Positions 16,220 through 24,581 of a stretch of 64,000 bases of DNA are shown piece after piece. The position numbers and the translations under genes were made by a program. The notes beneath the pieces are model-generated. The model worked only from the letters and a program-made list of their open reading frames with translations. It was not told where the DNA came from and searched no databases. This DNA is from Gemmatimonadota bacterium. GTDB lineage: Bacteria; Latescibacterota; UBA2968; UBA8231. The stretch's first letter is position 1. Each line of letters starts with the position of its first letter. The stretch spans positions 1 through 64,000 of the forward strand of contig VXOR01000033.1 of the NCBI GenBank assembly GCA_009840005.1. Reading direction: 5' to 3'.

Positions 16220-18223
16220 ATGACGAGGCAAAAAAAGAAAACCACTAAGAAGCAAAAGTCTTCCGACCCATTCTCGAAACTCACTTGGGAAGACCTAGAG
16301 GAATGGGCGGGCAACGTCATCGTCGGGCGAGGACGCCCTTATCAGAGAAACGGAGCGGTTGAAAACTTGGCGCGCACCAAAGGCGGGACGTTGGTAGCCT
16401 GGGTGAGGGGAACGCGGCGCTATGCTACCTCGGTGCGCCTTACCGAGAGGAACGGCTTGGAATCCGCCTGCACCTGTCCCTATTGGGCCACCTGCAAACA
16501 CGCGGTAGCTGTGGTGCTGGAATACTTGGAATGCCTCAAGACTGATAGTGGTGTTGGCGAAATTGACGAGGACGATCCGCGCTTGTTGAAACTAGAAGCG
16601 ATAGGGGATGAAGGCGACGAATACGAGGAATTCGCCGAGGAAGAGGAGGAAGAAAACGTCAAGGTGCGTTCCGGGCGGTCAAAATCCAAGAAATCCAAAG
16701 CGGCTTCCCTGCGTCCGTACCTCCAAGAGCAGACCAAAGCCGAACTCGTGGCGCTGGTGATTGAACTCGCGGACGCGCAAGACGAGGTGCCCCAATGGCT
16801 TGCAGACCGCCGCGCCTTAGCCTCGGGGCAGACGCAAAAAATTCTCCAGACGATCCGCCGCGAGATCAGTGCCTTAGAAGAGCCAGTATGGGACGGCTAT
16901 GGCTACGGAGCCTCTGCGGTTAGTACGGATCGCCTCAAAGCAGCCCTCAAAGGGCTAATACAAGCCGGACAGGCCGACGCGGCGTTGCGACTGGGGCCGG
17001 AACTGCTGGACGCAGCCCACCAAGTGCTACAGTACGATAGCGAAGGCGAATCCGGCGCGGCGTTCGCCGACTGCCTCGATGTCCTTTTTCAAGACCTAGA
17101 AAAATCGTCTCTATCGCCAGCAGATCAAGTAGAATGGGCCCTAGATATGGCACTGGCCGACGAATACGGACTGTGCGCCTCCGGGCTGGACCACTTGTGG
17201 AAGAAACGCTACGCCAAAAGCGATTGGTCCGCGGTGTGCGACCGGTTAGCGCAGCGTCTCGAAGCCATTGAACCTGTTGCGGAAGAGGACTCCTTATTGC
17301 CTAATTTCAAACGGCGCCAAATGGCCGACTGGCTGACGCTTTCCTTGGAAAAGGCTGGTCGCCAAGACGAGATTATCCCGCTGTGGGAGCGCGAAGCGCC
17401 CATCACCAACACCTATGCTCACTTGGTGGACCTCCTGATAGCCAAACGCCGATGGGAAGAGGCGCGGCACTGGTGTTACCAAGGGATAGAGGCGACTGCC
17501 CCCATCTATCCGGGCATTAAAGCGACCCTGCACAAGAAGCTACAGACGATTAACGAGCGCAGTGGCAATCCGCTCGCTGGGTTGGCCCTTCAGGCCGAGG
17601 AGTTTTTTGCTGCGCCTGGTCTATTCGGTTTTCAGGAGTTGTGCAAGGCCGCTCGCAAGGTGCGCCTCGGCCAAGGCGTCGAGGCTTGGGCGCGGCACTA
17701 TCTGGAAACGGGTCGGTGGCCCGGTGTCGGTCGAAAACGCAAGAGCGATCCGGCGGTAGCCTGGCCCCTGCCAGCCCCTGAAGTCGAGGTGCGTACTCGT
17801 CACCAAGCAGCGGAGGCACCGATGACCGGGATACTAATCCAGTTGGCTATTGCCGAGAAGAAGCCGGACGAGGTACTCAAGTGGTACGATTATGCTGGCC
17901 GCAAAAAGGGTGGCATGAGGCTGTCTGATTTCCTCGTCGATGCCACCGAGGTGGCCGAGGCCATCAAGTCGGCCCACCCGGACCGGGCCTTAGATATTTG
18001 GCAGGAAACAGCCGAGGAGCAGATCGCCCGGGTCAGTACGAGTGGGTACGAGGCGGCGGTTCCCTATTTGCGAAAAATGAAAAATGCGCTCACGCGGGCT
18101 GGTCGCAAGCAGGAATGGGAAGCGTATTTGGCTTCCTTGCGAGAGGAAAACCATCGTCGGCCGCGGTGTTTGGAGGTACTGGACCGATTAAAAGGTGGTC
18201 GGCGGCGAATTATCAACACGTAA
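16220..18223 (+). CDS. SWIM zinc-finger protein
   Basis: 667 residues. A SWIM motif of the form CxCxnCxH is seen as CTCPYWATCKHAVAV (near residue 93), after a basic N-terminus. An acidic linker (about 125-150, DEYEEFAEEEEEEN) leads into a long alpha-helical, TPR-like C-terminal part with repeated QAGQADAALRLGPELLDAA-type helices. SWIM domains bind DNA or proteins. Bacterial long versions often accompany helicases or MoxR/VWA genes, but here it is followed by a broken zinc-ribbon gene. Start ATG at 16220 follows AGTAGAGG. Confidence 0.8.
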   Translation: MTRQKKKTTKKQKSSDPFSKLTWEDLEEWAGNVIVGRGRPYQRNGAVENLARTKGGTLVAWVRGTRRYATSVRLTERNGLESACTCPYWATCKHAVAVVLEYLECLKTDSGVGEIDEDDPRLLKLEAIGDEGDEYEEFAEEEEEENVKVRSGRSKSKKSKAASLRPYLQEQTKAELVALVIELADAQDEVPQWLADRRALASGQTQKILQTIRREISALEEPVWDGYGYGASAVSTDRLKAALKGLIQAGQADAALRLGPELLDAAHQVLQYDSEGESGAAFADCLDVLFQDLEKSSLSPADQVEWALDMALADEYGLCASGLDHLWKKRYAKSDWSAVCDRLAQRLEAIEPVAEEDSLLPNFKRRQMADWLTLSLEKAGRQDEIIPLWEREAPITNTYAHLVDLLIAKRRWEEARHWCYQGIEATAPIYPGIKATLHKKLQTINERSGNPLAGLALQAEEFFAAPGLFGFQELCKAARKVRLGQGVEAWARHYLETGRWPGVGRKRKSDPAVAWPLPAPEVEVRTRHQAAEAPMTGILIQLAIAEKKPDEVLKWYDYAGRKKGGMRLSDFLVDATEVAEAIKSAHPDRALDIWQETAEEQIARVSTSGYEAAVPYLRKMKNALTRAGRKQEWEAYLASLREENHRRPRCLEVLDRLKGGRRRIINT

Positions 18224-18254
18224 TCCCATTGGCAACTTTTGCGGAGGATTTTCC

Positions 18255-18435
18255 ATGTCCACTACCTATTGCCCCCACTGTCGCCGCGTCACCAACACGC
18301 GCGGTCCTCGAGCCCCCGCGCCGTACGCCCAAAGGGAAGGAACTAGCCCTGCGGGTCATTCATTGTACCCTTTGCAATGGTTTCATTCGCAGCGAGGAAG
18401 TGCCCCGCGCCAAAAAGAAGGATAGTGTACCGTAG
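18255..18435 (+). pseudogene. Frameshifted small zinc-ribbon protein
   Basis: A GGAGG site precedes ATG at 18255, which reads MSTTYCPHCRRVTNT with one CxxC. The second half of the ribbon, ELALRVIHCTLCNGFIRSEE with the other CxxC, is in a different frame ending at 18435. A one-base indel near 18297-18305 separates them. Joined, the product would be about 60 residues with four zinc-binding cysteines. Read as is, the first frame ends at 18425 without the second CxxC. A sequencing error could also explain this. Confidence 0.6.
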
Positions 18436-18559
18436 CGGCGGCGGATGGACGAGACCTGACTGTAGGATGAATGAAAAATGTATATGTTATCGTCAAATTG
18501 TTGTGAAAAATGACGATACGCAGTCAAATTCGCGGAAAAAACCATTGCCTACACCGCCA

Positions 18560-19468
18560 ATGACTTCGCCCATTCTCTTGACGGGCGCAACCGGCTATAT
18601 CGGCGGGCGGCTGTTGCGCGTGTTGCAAAATGCCGGCCATCGGGTGCGCTGTGTAACTCGGCGTCCCGAGGCACTCCAATGTTGCGTCGCGCCAACGACG
18701 GAAGTAGTCAGCGCCAACATCCTCGACCGCGAAAGCCTAAAAGGGACGATGGACGGCGTCGAGATTGCCTACTACATGATCCACTCCATGGGTTCAAGGG
18801 GCGATTTCGAGGAACAGGACCGCCGGGCCGCGCACAACTTCGGTGCAGAAGCGCGGCGAGCAGGTGTTGGGCGGATTATCTATCTCGGCGGTCTCGGCGA
18901 GACGAGTGAGGAACTGTCCCCGCATCTTAGAAGCCGACAGGAGGTTGCCGAGGTCTTGCGAGCGTCGGGGGTGCAGGTAGTAGAGTTTCGCGCCTCCATT
19001 GTTATTGGTTCTGGCAGTTTGTCGTTTGAGATGATTCGCTCGCTGGTGGAGCGGCTTCCCGTGATGGTCACTCCGCGTTGGGTAAACGTCACGGCACAGC
19101 CGATGGCGATTGACGATCTGCTGCAATATCTCTCGGCTGCACTCGACCTAAAAACCGATGACCATGCGATCTTTGAAATCGGCGGTCCTGATGCGGTTTC
19201 TTATGGCGATCTGATGCGGGAGTACGCGCGGCAGCGTGGGCTCAAGCGGCTGATGATTCCCGTGCCATTGCTGACGCCGCGCCTCTCTAGCCTCTGGCTC
19301 GGTCTAGTGACGCCCTTGTACTCCCGAATTGGGCGGAAGCTGATCGACAGCATTCGCCACCCGACGGTCGTCCGCGACAACGCCGCTCGACAAACTTTCC
19401 CGCACATTCGGCCCCAAGGGGTGCGCGAGGCCATCGCCAGTGCGCTTGGCAACGAAGGTCGCGAATGA
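18560..19468 (+). CDS. NAD(P)-binding epimerase/reductase-like protein
   Basis: 302 residues from ATG 18560. N-terminal ILLTGATGYIGGRLLRVL is the glycine-rich NAD(P) site of extended/atypical short-chain dehydrogenases; YYMIHSMG and RAGVGRIIYLGGL follow, as in the NDUFA9/NmrA-like group. These proteins bind NADP and may act in quinone, lipid or sugar metabolism, with no proven reaction here. A fragment of it is duplicated at 15897-15972. The longer upstream frame to 18377 overlaps the zinc-ribbon remnant and is not preferred. Confidence 0.8.
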   Translation: MTSPILLTGATGYIGGRLLRVLQNAGHRVRCVTRRPEALQCCVAPTTEVVSANILDRESLKGTMDGVEIAYYMIHSMGSRGDFEEQDRRAAHNFGAEARRAGVGRIIYLGGLGETSEELSPHLRSRQEVAEVLRASGVQVVEFRASIVIGSGSLSFEMIRSLVERLPVMVTPRWVNVTAQPMAIDDLLQYLSAALDLKTDDHAIFEIGGPDAVSYGDLMREYARQRGLKRLMIPVPLLTPRLSSLWLGLVTPLYSRIGRKLIDSIRHPTVVRDNAARQTFPHIRPQGVREAIASALGNEGRE

Positions 19469-19575
19469 GCCGCAACGCACTGGGCCGATGCGTATCAACG
19501 GGAGTCTGCGAAGGAACGGGGCGTGGGAAGTCGTGCTAGCCGACCAAGATCAAGCGATGGTGGGGAGAATTCTTT

Positions 19576-19887
19576 ATGACGGCCAAAATCAACCAAAGGT
19601 CCCTCGCTCTAGTGCGTGGAGATATTACAAGGGAACGAGTCGATGCGATTGCCAACGCTGCTAACGAGCGGCTCATGGGCGGCGGTGGCGTCGATGGTGC
19701 CATTCACCGCGCTGGGGGATCGGCCATCGCGGCGGAATGCAGCGCAATCCGCGCCAAGCAGGGCGGTTGTCCCACGGGTCAAGCTGTTATCACGACAGGA
19801 GGAAATCTTCCCGCGAAGCATGTCATCCACACTGTGGGGCCGATCTGGCGAGGTGGAGACGCTGGTGAAGCCGAACTTCTCGCATAG
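19576..19887 (+). pseudogene. Truncated macro-domain protein
   Basis: 103 residues of a macro (ADP-ribose-binding) domain: [36 protein letters not shown] and [21 protein letters not shown]. Macro proteins of this class run to about 170 residues, and the second half is missing. The frame ends at 19887, exactly where the convergent acyltransferase remnant begins, so a deletion probably fused the two. It keeps the N-terminal binding loops but lacks the C-terminal phosphate loop. Confidence 0.7.
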
Positions 19888-20329
19888 AGTGCGAAGACGA
19901 GGACCAACCAGCAGAGGAACCACAAAAACCAAAGGTGGTGAAAAAGTGGCACGGCAAAGATCGGCGATGCCATCGCTTTGAGGAACCCGGCCGATTTCTC
20001 TTCTGCCTTGTCGATTTTTTCTCGACGGTCGCCAGCCCGAGTAGGAACGGCAGCAACACGCGGCGAAAACGGTGGGAGAGCAATGGTTTCAAGCCGCGAC
20101 CGCGCCAAAGCATGGCCGTGAAAAAGCCGCTCAGCACAAAGAACACCGGCATGCGGAAGCCGTGGATTGTAGCGAATAAAAACCAAAAGAAACCGCTTTG
20201 CCGCTCATCTTGGACTGCCCAGGGAAACGGCGTGAAGGACAACCCCGCGTGCAATACGATGCCAAGCAGCATCGCCGTGGCGCGTAGGGCGTCGAGGTCG
20301 TAGCGGCGCGGGTAAGAGCTTCTGTTCAC
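19880..20329 (-). pseudogene. Broken acyltransferase-3 family protein
   Basis: The start (GTG, 20329) reads RRYDLDALRATAMLLGIVLHAGLSF and GFRMPVFFVLSGFFTAMLW, the N-terminal helices of membrane acyltransferases that modify sugars or glucans. At a run of six T (20015-20020, plus strand) the frame shifts; the continuation [21 protein letters not shown] is in another frame. The gene then ends abruptly at the junction with the macro-domain remnant. Family members are over 330 residues. Both frameshift and truncation mark it as non-functional. Confidence 0.7.
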
Positions 20330-20337
20330 GGGTTGAT

Positions 20338-21588
20338 CTACTCAACCCTTCTAAACGTCCCTCCGTCCTGCACGGCTTCGTAAATCTGGGCGAACTCACG
20401 GCTGCCGTCATCTTCGACGGGGAGGCATTCGGACCCGCTTTCGCAGACGGGCATGGCGTCGCGGGGGTACTCGTTGTGGAGGTCTTGCTTGGAGCAGCCG
20501 TAGTAGGTGACTTCGCCGTTGGCGCGGGCGTAGCGATAGACGTGGTGGGGCGGATCGACCCAACTGTAATCCACGCGATATTGCTCTATGGCTTGGAGGT
20601 CAATCTCGATGCCGAGGCCGGGTTGTTCTGGAACTCGGTAGTAGCCGCCGCGCAGCTCGATGGGATCGGCCAAAAGCTGGCTCTCCCAGATGTTCATGCA
20701 GGTAATGGCCGGCCACTTGCTCTGGGGGCAGACTGCGCCCAAGTGGGCGGCCCACGTGGTGGTGATGCCCGTGCCGACGAGCTGGAGCCAAAAGGGTTTG
20801 TTGGCCACGTCGGCGACCGCGGACTGCTGCGCGATGCCGTGGGCACCAGCGCAGACGACAAAGCCATCGGCGACATCTTCTTGCAGGGTGGTGAGAATCG
20901 GCGGCGAGCCGTAGTGCATGGCCAGCGGGCGGCGGATGTGGTTGCGGATCTGGGCGTTGCCGGCCACATCGGATTGGGGGATCGGCGTCTCAATCATGGC
21001 CACCTGTGGGTATTGCTCCAAGGTTGATAAAAACTCGACCGCACTGGCGGCGTTGGCGAGCGTGCCATTGAAGTCCAAGTCGAGCTTGAACTGCGGGGGA
21101 ACGACCTCGACGATAGCTTGGATGCAGGCGTGCAGGTCGTACCATGTTCGCGCCTTGAGCTTGGCGGTGGTATAGCCTTGGGCGACGGCGTCGGCGCACT
21201 GACGCGCCCAGTCGGCGGCTGGCATGTCCATCGCCCACCACGACAGCGGGCACCAGGTGCGGACCTTGGTGCCCAAAAGGCGATACGCGGGGGCACCTAA
21301 GACCTTGCCCACTGCGTCGAAAAGTGCCTGCTGGACCCCGGCCCCCAGCGCATCTTCCCACAGCAAATCGCCGACAGCGCGGCCGACGATGCGGTCTTCG
21401 ATGTCTTCGGGGACTTTGGCCCATGTGTAGTTGGGGATGGTCTCGCCCCAGCCGATGGTGCCGTCGGCGAGGGTGATCTTGCAGAGTTGGACGATGCGCT
21501 AATGCGGCAGCCAGTACTGCATGTGCTGATTGGTGTGGTCGGTAAACGGAACGTCTAAGTGGATTAGCTCGACGGATTGGACTTGCAT
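20338..21588 (-). pseudogene. Enolase-superfamily enzyme interrupted by an amber codon
   Basis: From ATG 21588, after an AGGAG site, the frame reads MQVQSVELIHLDVPFTDH and YWLPH, then TAG at 21501-21499, then RIVQLCKITLADGTIGWGET in the same frame through to 20338. Without the stop the product would be 416 residues. It resembles mandelate racemase/muconate lactonizing-type proteins (LDLDFNGTL, MIETPIPQSD, GYYRVPEQPGLGIEID). The most likely original codon is TGG. A restart at the ATG at 21366 would lack much of the capping domain. The acyltransferase remnant follows 8 bases downstream. Confidence 0.72.
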
Positions 21589-21647
21589 TGGGGGCTCCTT
21601 TTGGAAGTGGTGGGGTGGCGCACTTAAACCACAACTTACTTATTGTA

Positions 21648-21793
21648 CTGATGTTACGCACAGGCTCCTAGGTATGGGATGCTTCGCTGCGCTCAGCATG
21701 ACAAGGGCTGGTTTGCTGCTTGACTGTGTCATGCTGAGCGCAGCGAAGCGGAGTCGAAGCATCTATTACCTCGATGCCTATGCGTAACATCAG
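21648..21793. mobile_element. Family A hairpin element, copy b, intact
   Basis: 146-bp element with perfect 13-bp terminal inverted repeats (CTGATGTTACGCA and TGCGTAACATCAG) and the palindromic core GATGCTTCGCTGCGCTCAGC ... GTCATGCTGAGCGCAGCG. It is flanked by an exact 8-bp direct repeat TTATTGTA (21640-21647 and 21794-21801). This is the best-preserved copy and defines the family's structure. Confidence 0.85.
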
Positions 21794-21830
21794 TTATTGT
21801 ACCTAAATCAACTCATCTAAGGAAATTCTT

Positions 21831-22049
21831 ATGACTTCATATACGGACCAACAAGCACTCATTCAACAGGTGCTTTACAAGCTCCAATTACTGCCGCCGG
21901 AACGCCTTGCCACGGTTGAGGATTTCATCGATTTCCTCTACCAAAAAGATCGGGAGCGGGAACTAATTCAGGCTACATTAAGAACCGCTGAGGCCAGCTT
22001 TAATAGAGTCTGGGATAATTTAGAAGATGCAGACTACGACAACCTATAG
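21831..22049 (+). CDS. DUF2281-like antitoxin of a MazF-type pair
   Basis: 72 residues. The block LYKLQLLPPERLATVEDFIDFLYQKD is typical of small DUF2281-like antitoxins. It overlaps the downstream toxin start by 23 bases and has an AGGAA site before the ATG. It would bind and neutralise the toxin and probably repress the pair. The stretch is AT-richer than its neighbours and starts just after mobile copy b. Confidence 0.7.
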   Translation: MTSYTDQQALIQQVLYKLQLLPPERLATVEDFIDFLYQKDRERELIQATLRTAEASFNRVWDNLEDADYDNL

Positions 22050-22374
22050 CTTCGGCGACATCGTCTTGGTGCCGTTCCCTTTTACCGATCAAACTAGCCA
22101 TAAAAAACGCCCAGCAACTATTATCAGTACATCTGCTTATAATGCCGCCAAACCGGATGTTGTCATTATGGCCGTTACAAGCCGAGTTGAATCCGTGCAA
22201 ACACTGGGAGAATGCTCGATAGGCGACTGGCGGCAAGCCGGACTGCTCAAACCTTCGGTCGTAAAGCCGGTAATCACTACCATCGAAAAAGGGTTGGTCA
22301 TTAAAAAGTTGGGTCAACTTCAACCGGCAGACCAAGACCAACTCCGGCAGATAGTCAAAACTATTATTGGCTAA
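22027..22374 (+). CDS. PemK/MazF-type endoribonuclease toxin
   Basis: 115 residues. The N-terminus FGDIVLVPFPFTDQTSHKKRPATIIS is the MazF/PemK signature (PFPFTD...KKRPA), followed by VIMAVTSR and LLKPSVVKPVITTIEK. Family members cleave single-stranded mRNA at short sequences. It is paired with the overlapping antitoxin gene upstream. Confidence 0.85.
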   Translation: MQTTTTYSFGDIVLVPFPFTDQTSHKKRPATIISTSAYNAAKPDVVIMAVTSRVESVQTLGECSIGDWRQAGLLKPSVVKPVITTIEKGLVIKKLGQLQPADQDQLRQIVKTIIG

Positions 22375-22454
22375 TTTTTTGCCAAGAGCTACTGGGCGAG
22401 AAGTATCGCTCGGGCAGGCTCCTAAGCACAACGTCAGTGCATTATATTTCCCGC

Positions 22455-24581
22455 ATGGAAATTCGCCAATTCGCCGAGCGGGTGCTCTTCGGCACGCGCT
22501 GGGAAGACAAGCTGGTTGTCCTCGACCGCTACGAGGACCGTGCGCCCGGTGCGGGGATTGCGACCCCTAGTGCGCCGGGCCGTCCGCCCGGTTTGGGGCT
22601 GGACGAGTGGCACCACCGGGAAAAGCTCCGCTTCCGCGACGTGCGCCACTTCCACAGCGAAAAAGAGCGCGGGCTGGTCTTGCACTTTTTTGCCAACCAC
22701 GAGTTGCTCGCCTTGGAGCTGATGGCACTGGCCTTGCTCAAGTTCCCACAGGCCCCGGAGAAGTTTCGCCGCGGCTTGGTGCAGACGCTCAGAGACGAGC
22801 AGGAGCACGTGCGGCTCTACCAGCAGCGGATGCAGGAGATTGGGGTGCAATTTGGCGAGATCCCGGTCGGCGATTTTTTCTGGAAGGCCATCGGGCCGAT
22901 GGAGACCCCGATGGATTTTGTAACGGGCTTGAGCCTGACCCTCGAACAGGCCAATCTCGACTACGCGCGGCACTACGCCGAGGTCTATCGGCAATTGGAC
23001 GACCCGGAGACTGCGGCGATTCTGGAGCGGATCTACCGCGACGAAATCGGCCACGTCAAACACGGGCTAACTTGGTTTAGGCGCTGGCAGGAGGCCGAAC
23101 TGAGCGAGTGGGACGCCTATCGTCAGGCGCTGCGCTTTCCGCTGGGGCCGGCGCGGGCCAAGGGCATTGGCTTCAATCGCGCGGGTCGGCTTCAGGCGGG
23201 GCTTTCTGCGGACTATATCGACGAAATGGAGCTGTTCTCGCAGTCGCGGGGGCGCTGTCCGGCTGTGTACTGGTTCAATGCCAATTGCGAGGAGCAGGTG
23301 GCGTTGGGGCGGCCGGGTTTAACGCCATCGCAGCGGGTGGCTGAGTTGGAAGCTGACTTCCAGGCGCTGCCCTTGCTGCTGTGCGTCCGCGACGACGTGG
23401 TGCTTTTGCGCGAGAAGCCTTCGCCGACTTTTCTGCGGCGGATGCAGGGGTTGGGCTTTGCGATTCCGGAGTTCGTCGAATGTAGTGCGGACGGCCTCGC
23501 GGCGCTTGCCGAGCGCAAGGTCAACGCGCTCAGGCCCTGGGGCTGGAGTCCTGACAGCGCCGAGTTGTTTGCGCCGTTGGTCGCGGGCTTGCCTCGCGGT
23601 GGAGAAGGGCCTTGCTGGAACGCGGCGGTTCGGCAGCTCTACGCCAAGTCGTGGAGCGCGGCGCGGCTGGGCGAATTTCTCGCGGCGCACGAGGTCGATT
23701 ATCTCTGCGGGACGGATGTAGTCGGCACGGCTTGCGAGGCGACAGACCAAGTCTTGGCGGAGATGGAGCGCTTGGCGGAGGCGGGTTTTGACGCGGTAGT
23801 CGTCAAGGCCATCTACGGCTCTTCGGGGCGCGGGCAAATCCATTGCCGTGGAGGACAACTGCGCGCAGAGCAGCGCGGTCGCTTGGAGAATATTTTGCGG
23901 CAGCAAGGCCAAGTCGTAGTAGAGCCGTGGCTCGACAAGGTGGTGGATCTGTCGCTGCATTTTGACGTGGGAGTCGAGGGTACGGCGGTGGCTGGCTGGA
24001 CGCGATTTTTCACTGATGGACGTGGACGAGGGCAGTATCGCGGCTCGTTTGTCGGCTCGCTTACCGCTGGACTCGACGAGGAAGTGAAGCGGTTTCTCTA
24101 CGGCGATGGACGCGATGCCCGCCGCTTGCCGAAGTTGGGCGAACAGCTTGCCGAATGGCTCGCCGAGCCGTTGCGCGCTGCTGGTTATCAGGGGCCGGTC
24201 GGCGTGGATGCCATGGTGTACCGCGACCGCGACCGTTTGCGGCTAAAGCCGATTGTGGAGGTCAATCCGCGCACGACGATGGGGCGGGTGGCGCTCAAGT
24301 TGCAACAGGCAGTTAATTCAGCGCGCACGGCCCTGTGGCTGGTGCTTAGTCGCCGCGAGGTGGTAGCGGCTGGGTTTGCCGACTTGGCTGAATGTGCCGC
24401 TGCGCTGGAGGCCGCGCATCCGGCCCGGCTGATGCCTGATGGCAAGCAGTTGAGCGGTGGGGTGCTTTTCACGACTGATCCGGCGCAGGCCCGTTCTTTC
24501 GCCACCGTGCTGCTGGTCGGTGAGTCGCTGGCTGAGTGTGAGGGGTACTTGCGAGAAGTGGGGCTGGAGTTGGCGCGTTAG
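22455..24581 (+). CDS. DUF455 ferritin-like domain fused to ATP-grasp
   Basis: 708 residues from the ATG at 22455 (a GTG at 22437 is also in frame). Residues about 1-245 are a DUF455 domain with ferritin-like iron ligands: NHELLALELMALALL, DEQEHVRLYQQRM and YRDEIGHVKHGLTWF, giving two ExxH motifs. The second half (about 370-700) is an ATP-grasp fold: VVVKAIYGSSGRGQ for nucleotide binding, VVEPWLDKVVDLSLHF, and EVNPRTTMGRVAL for metal. Iron oxygenase or oxidase chemistry joined to a carboxylate-amine ligase in one chain suggests a two-step modification of an unknown molecule. Convergent with the next gene by 4 bases. Confidence 0.8.
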   Translation: MEIRQFAERVLFGTRWEDKLVVLDRYEDRAPGAGIATPSAPGRPPGLGLDEWHHREKLRFRDVRHFHSEKERGLVLHFFANHELLALELMALALLKFPQAPEKFRRGLVQTLRDEQEHVRLYQQRMQEIGVQFGEIPVGDFFWKAIGPMETPMDFVTGLSLTLEQANLDYARHYAEVYRQLDDPETAAILERIYRDEIGHVKHGLTWFRRWQEAELSEWDAYRQALRFPLGPARAKGIGFNRAGRLQAGLSADYIDEMELFSQSRGRCPAVYWFNANCEEQVALGRPGLTPSQRVAELEADFQALPLLLCVRDDVVLLREKPSPTFLRRMQGLGFAIPEFVECSADGLAALAERKVNALRPWGWSPDSAELFAPLVAGLPRGGEGPCWNAAVRQLYAKSWSAARLGEFLAAHEVDYLCGTDVVGTACEATDQVLAEMERLAEAGFDAVVVKAIYGSSGRGQIHCRGGQLRAEQRGRLENILRQQGQVVVEPWLDKVVDLSLHFDVGVEGTAVAGWTRFFTDGRGRGQYRGSFVGSLTAGLDEEVKRFLYGDGRDARRLPKLGEQLAEWLAEPLRAAGYQGPVGVDAMVYRDRDRLRLKPIVEVNPRTTMGRVALKLQQAVNSARTALWLVLSRREVVAAGFADLAECAAALEAAHPARLMPDGKQLSGGVLFTTDPAQARSFATVLLVGESLAECEGYLREVGLELAR

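Noticed and set aside
22375..22454. A further family A element end before the DUF455 fusion gene.
   Set aside because: CAGGCTCCTAAG and ACGTCAG resemble element ends, but no core or second end is present, so the match is too short to call.
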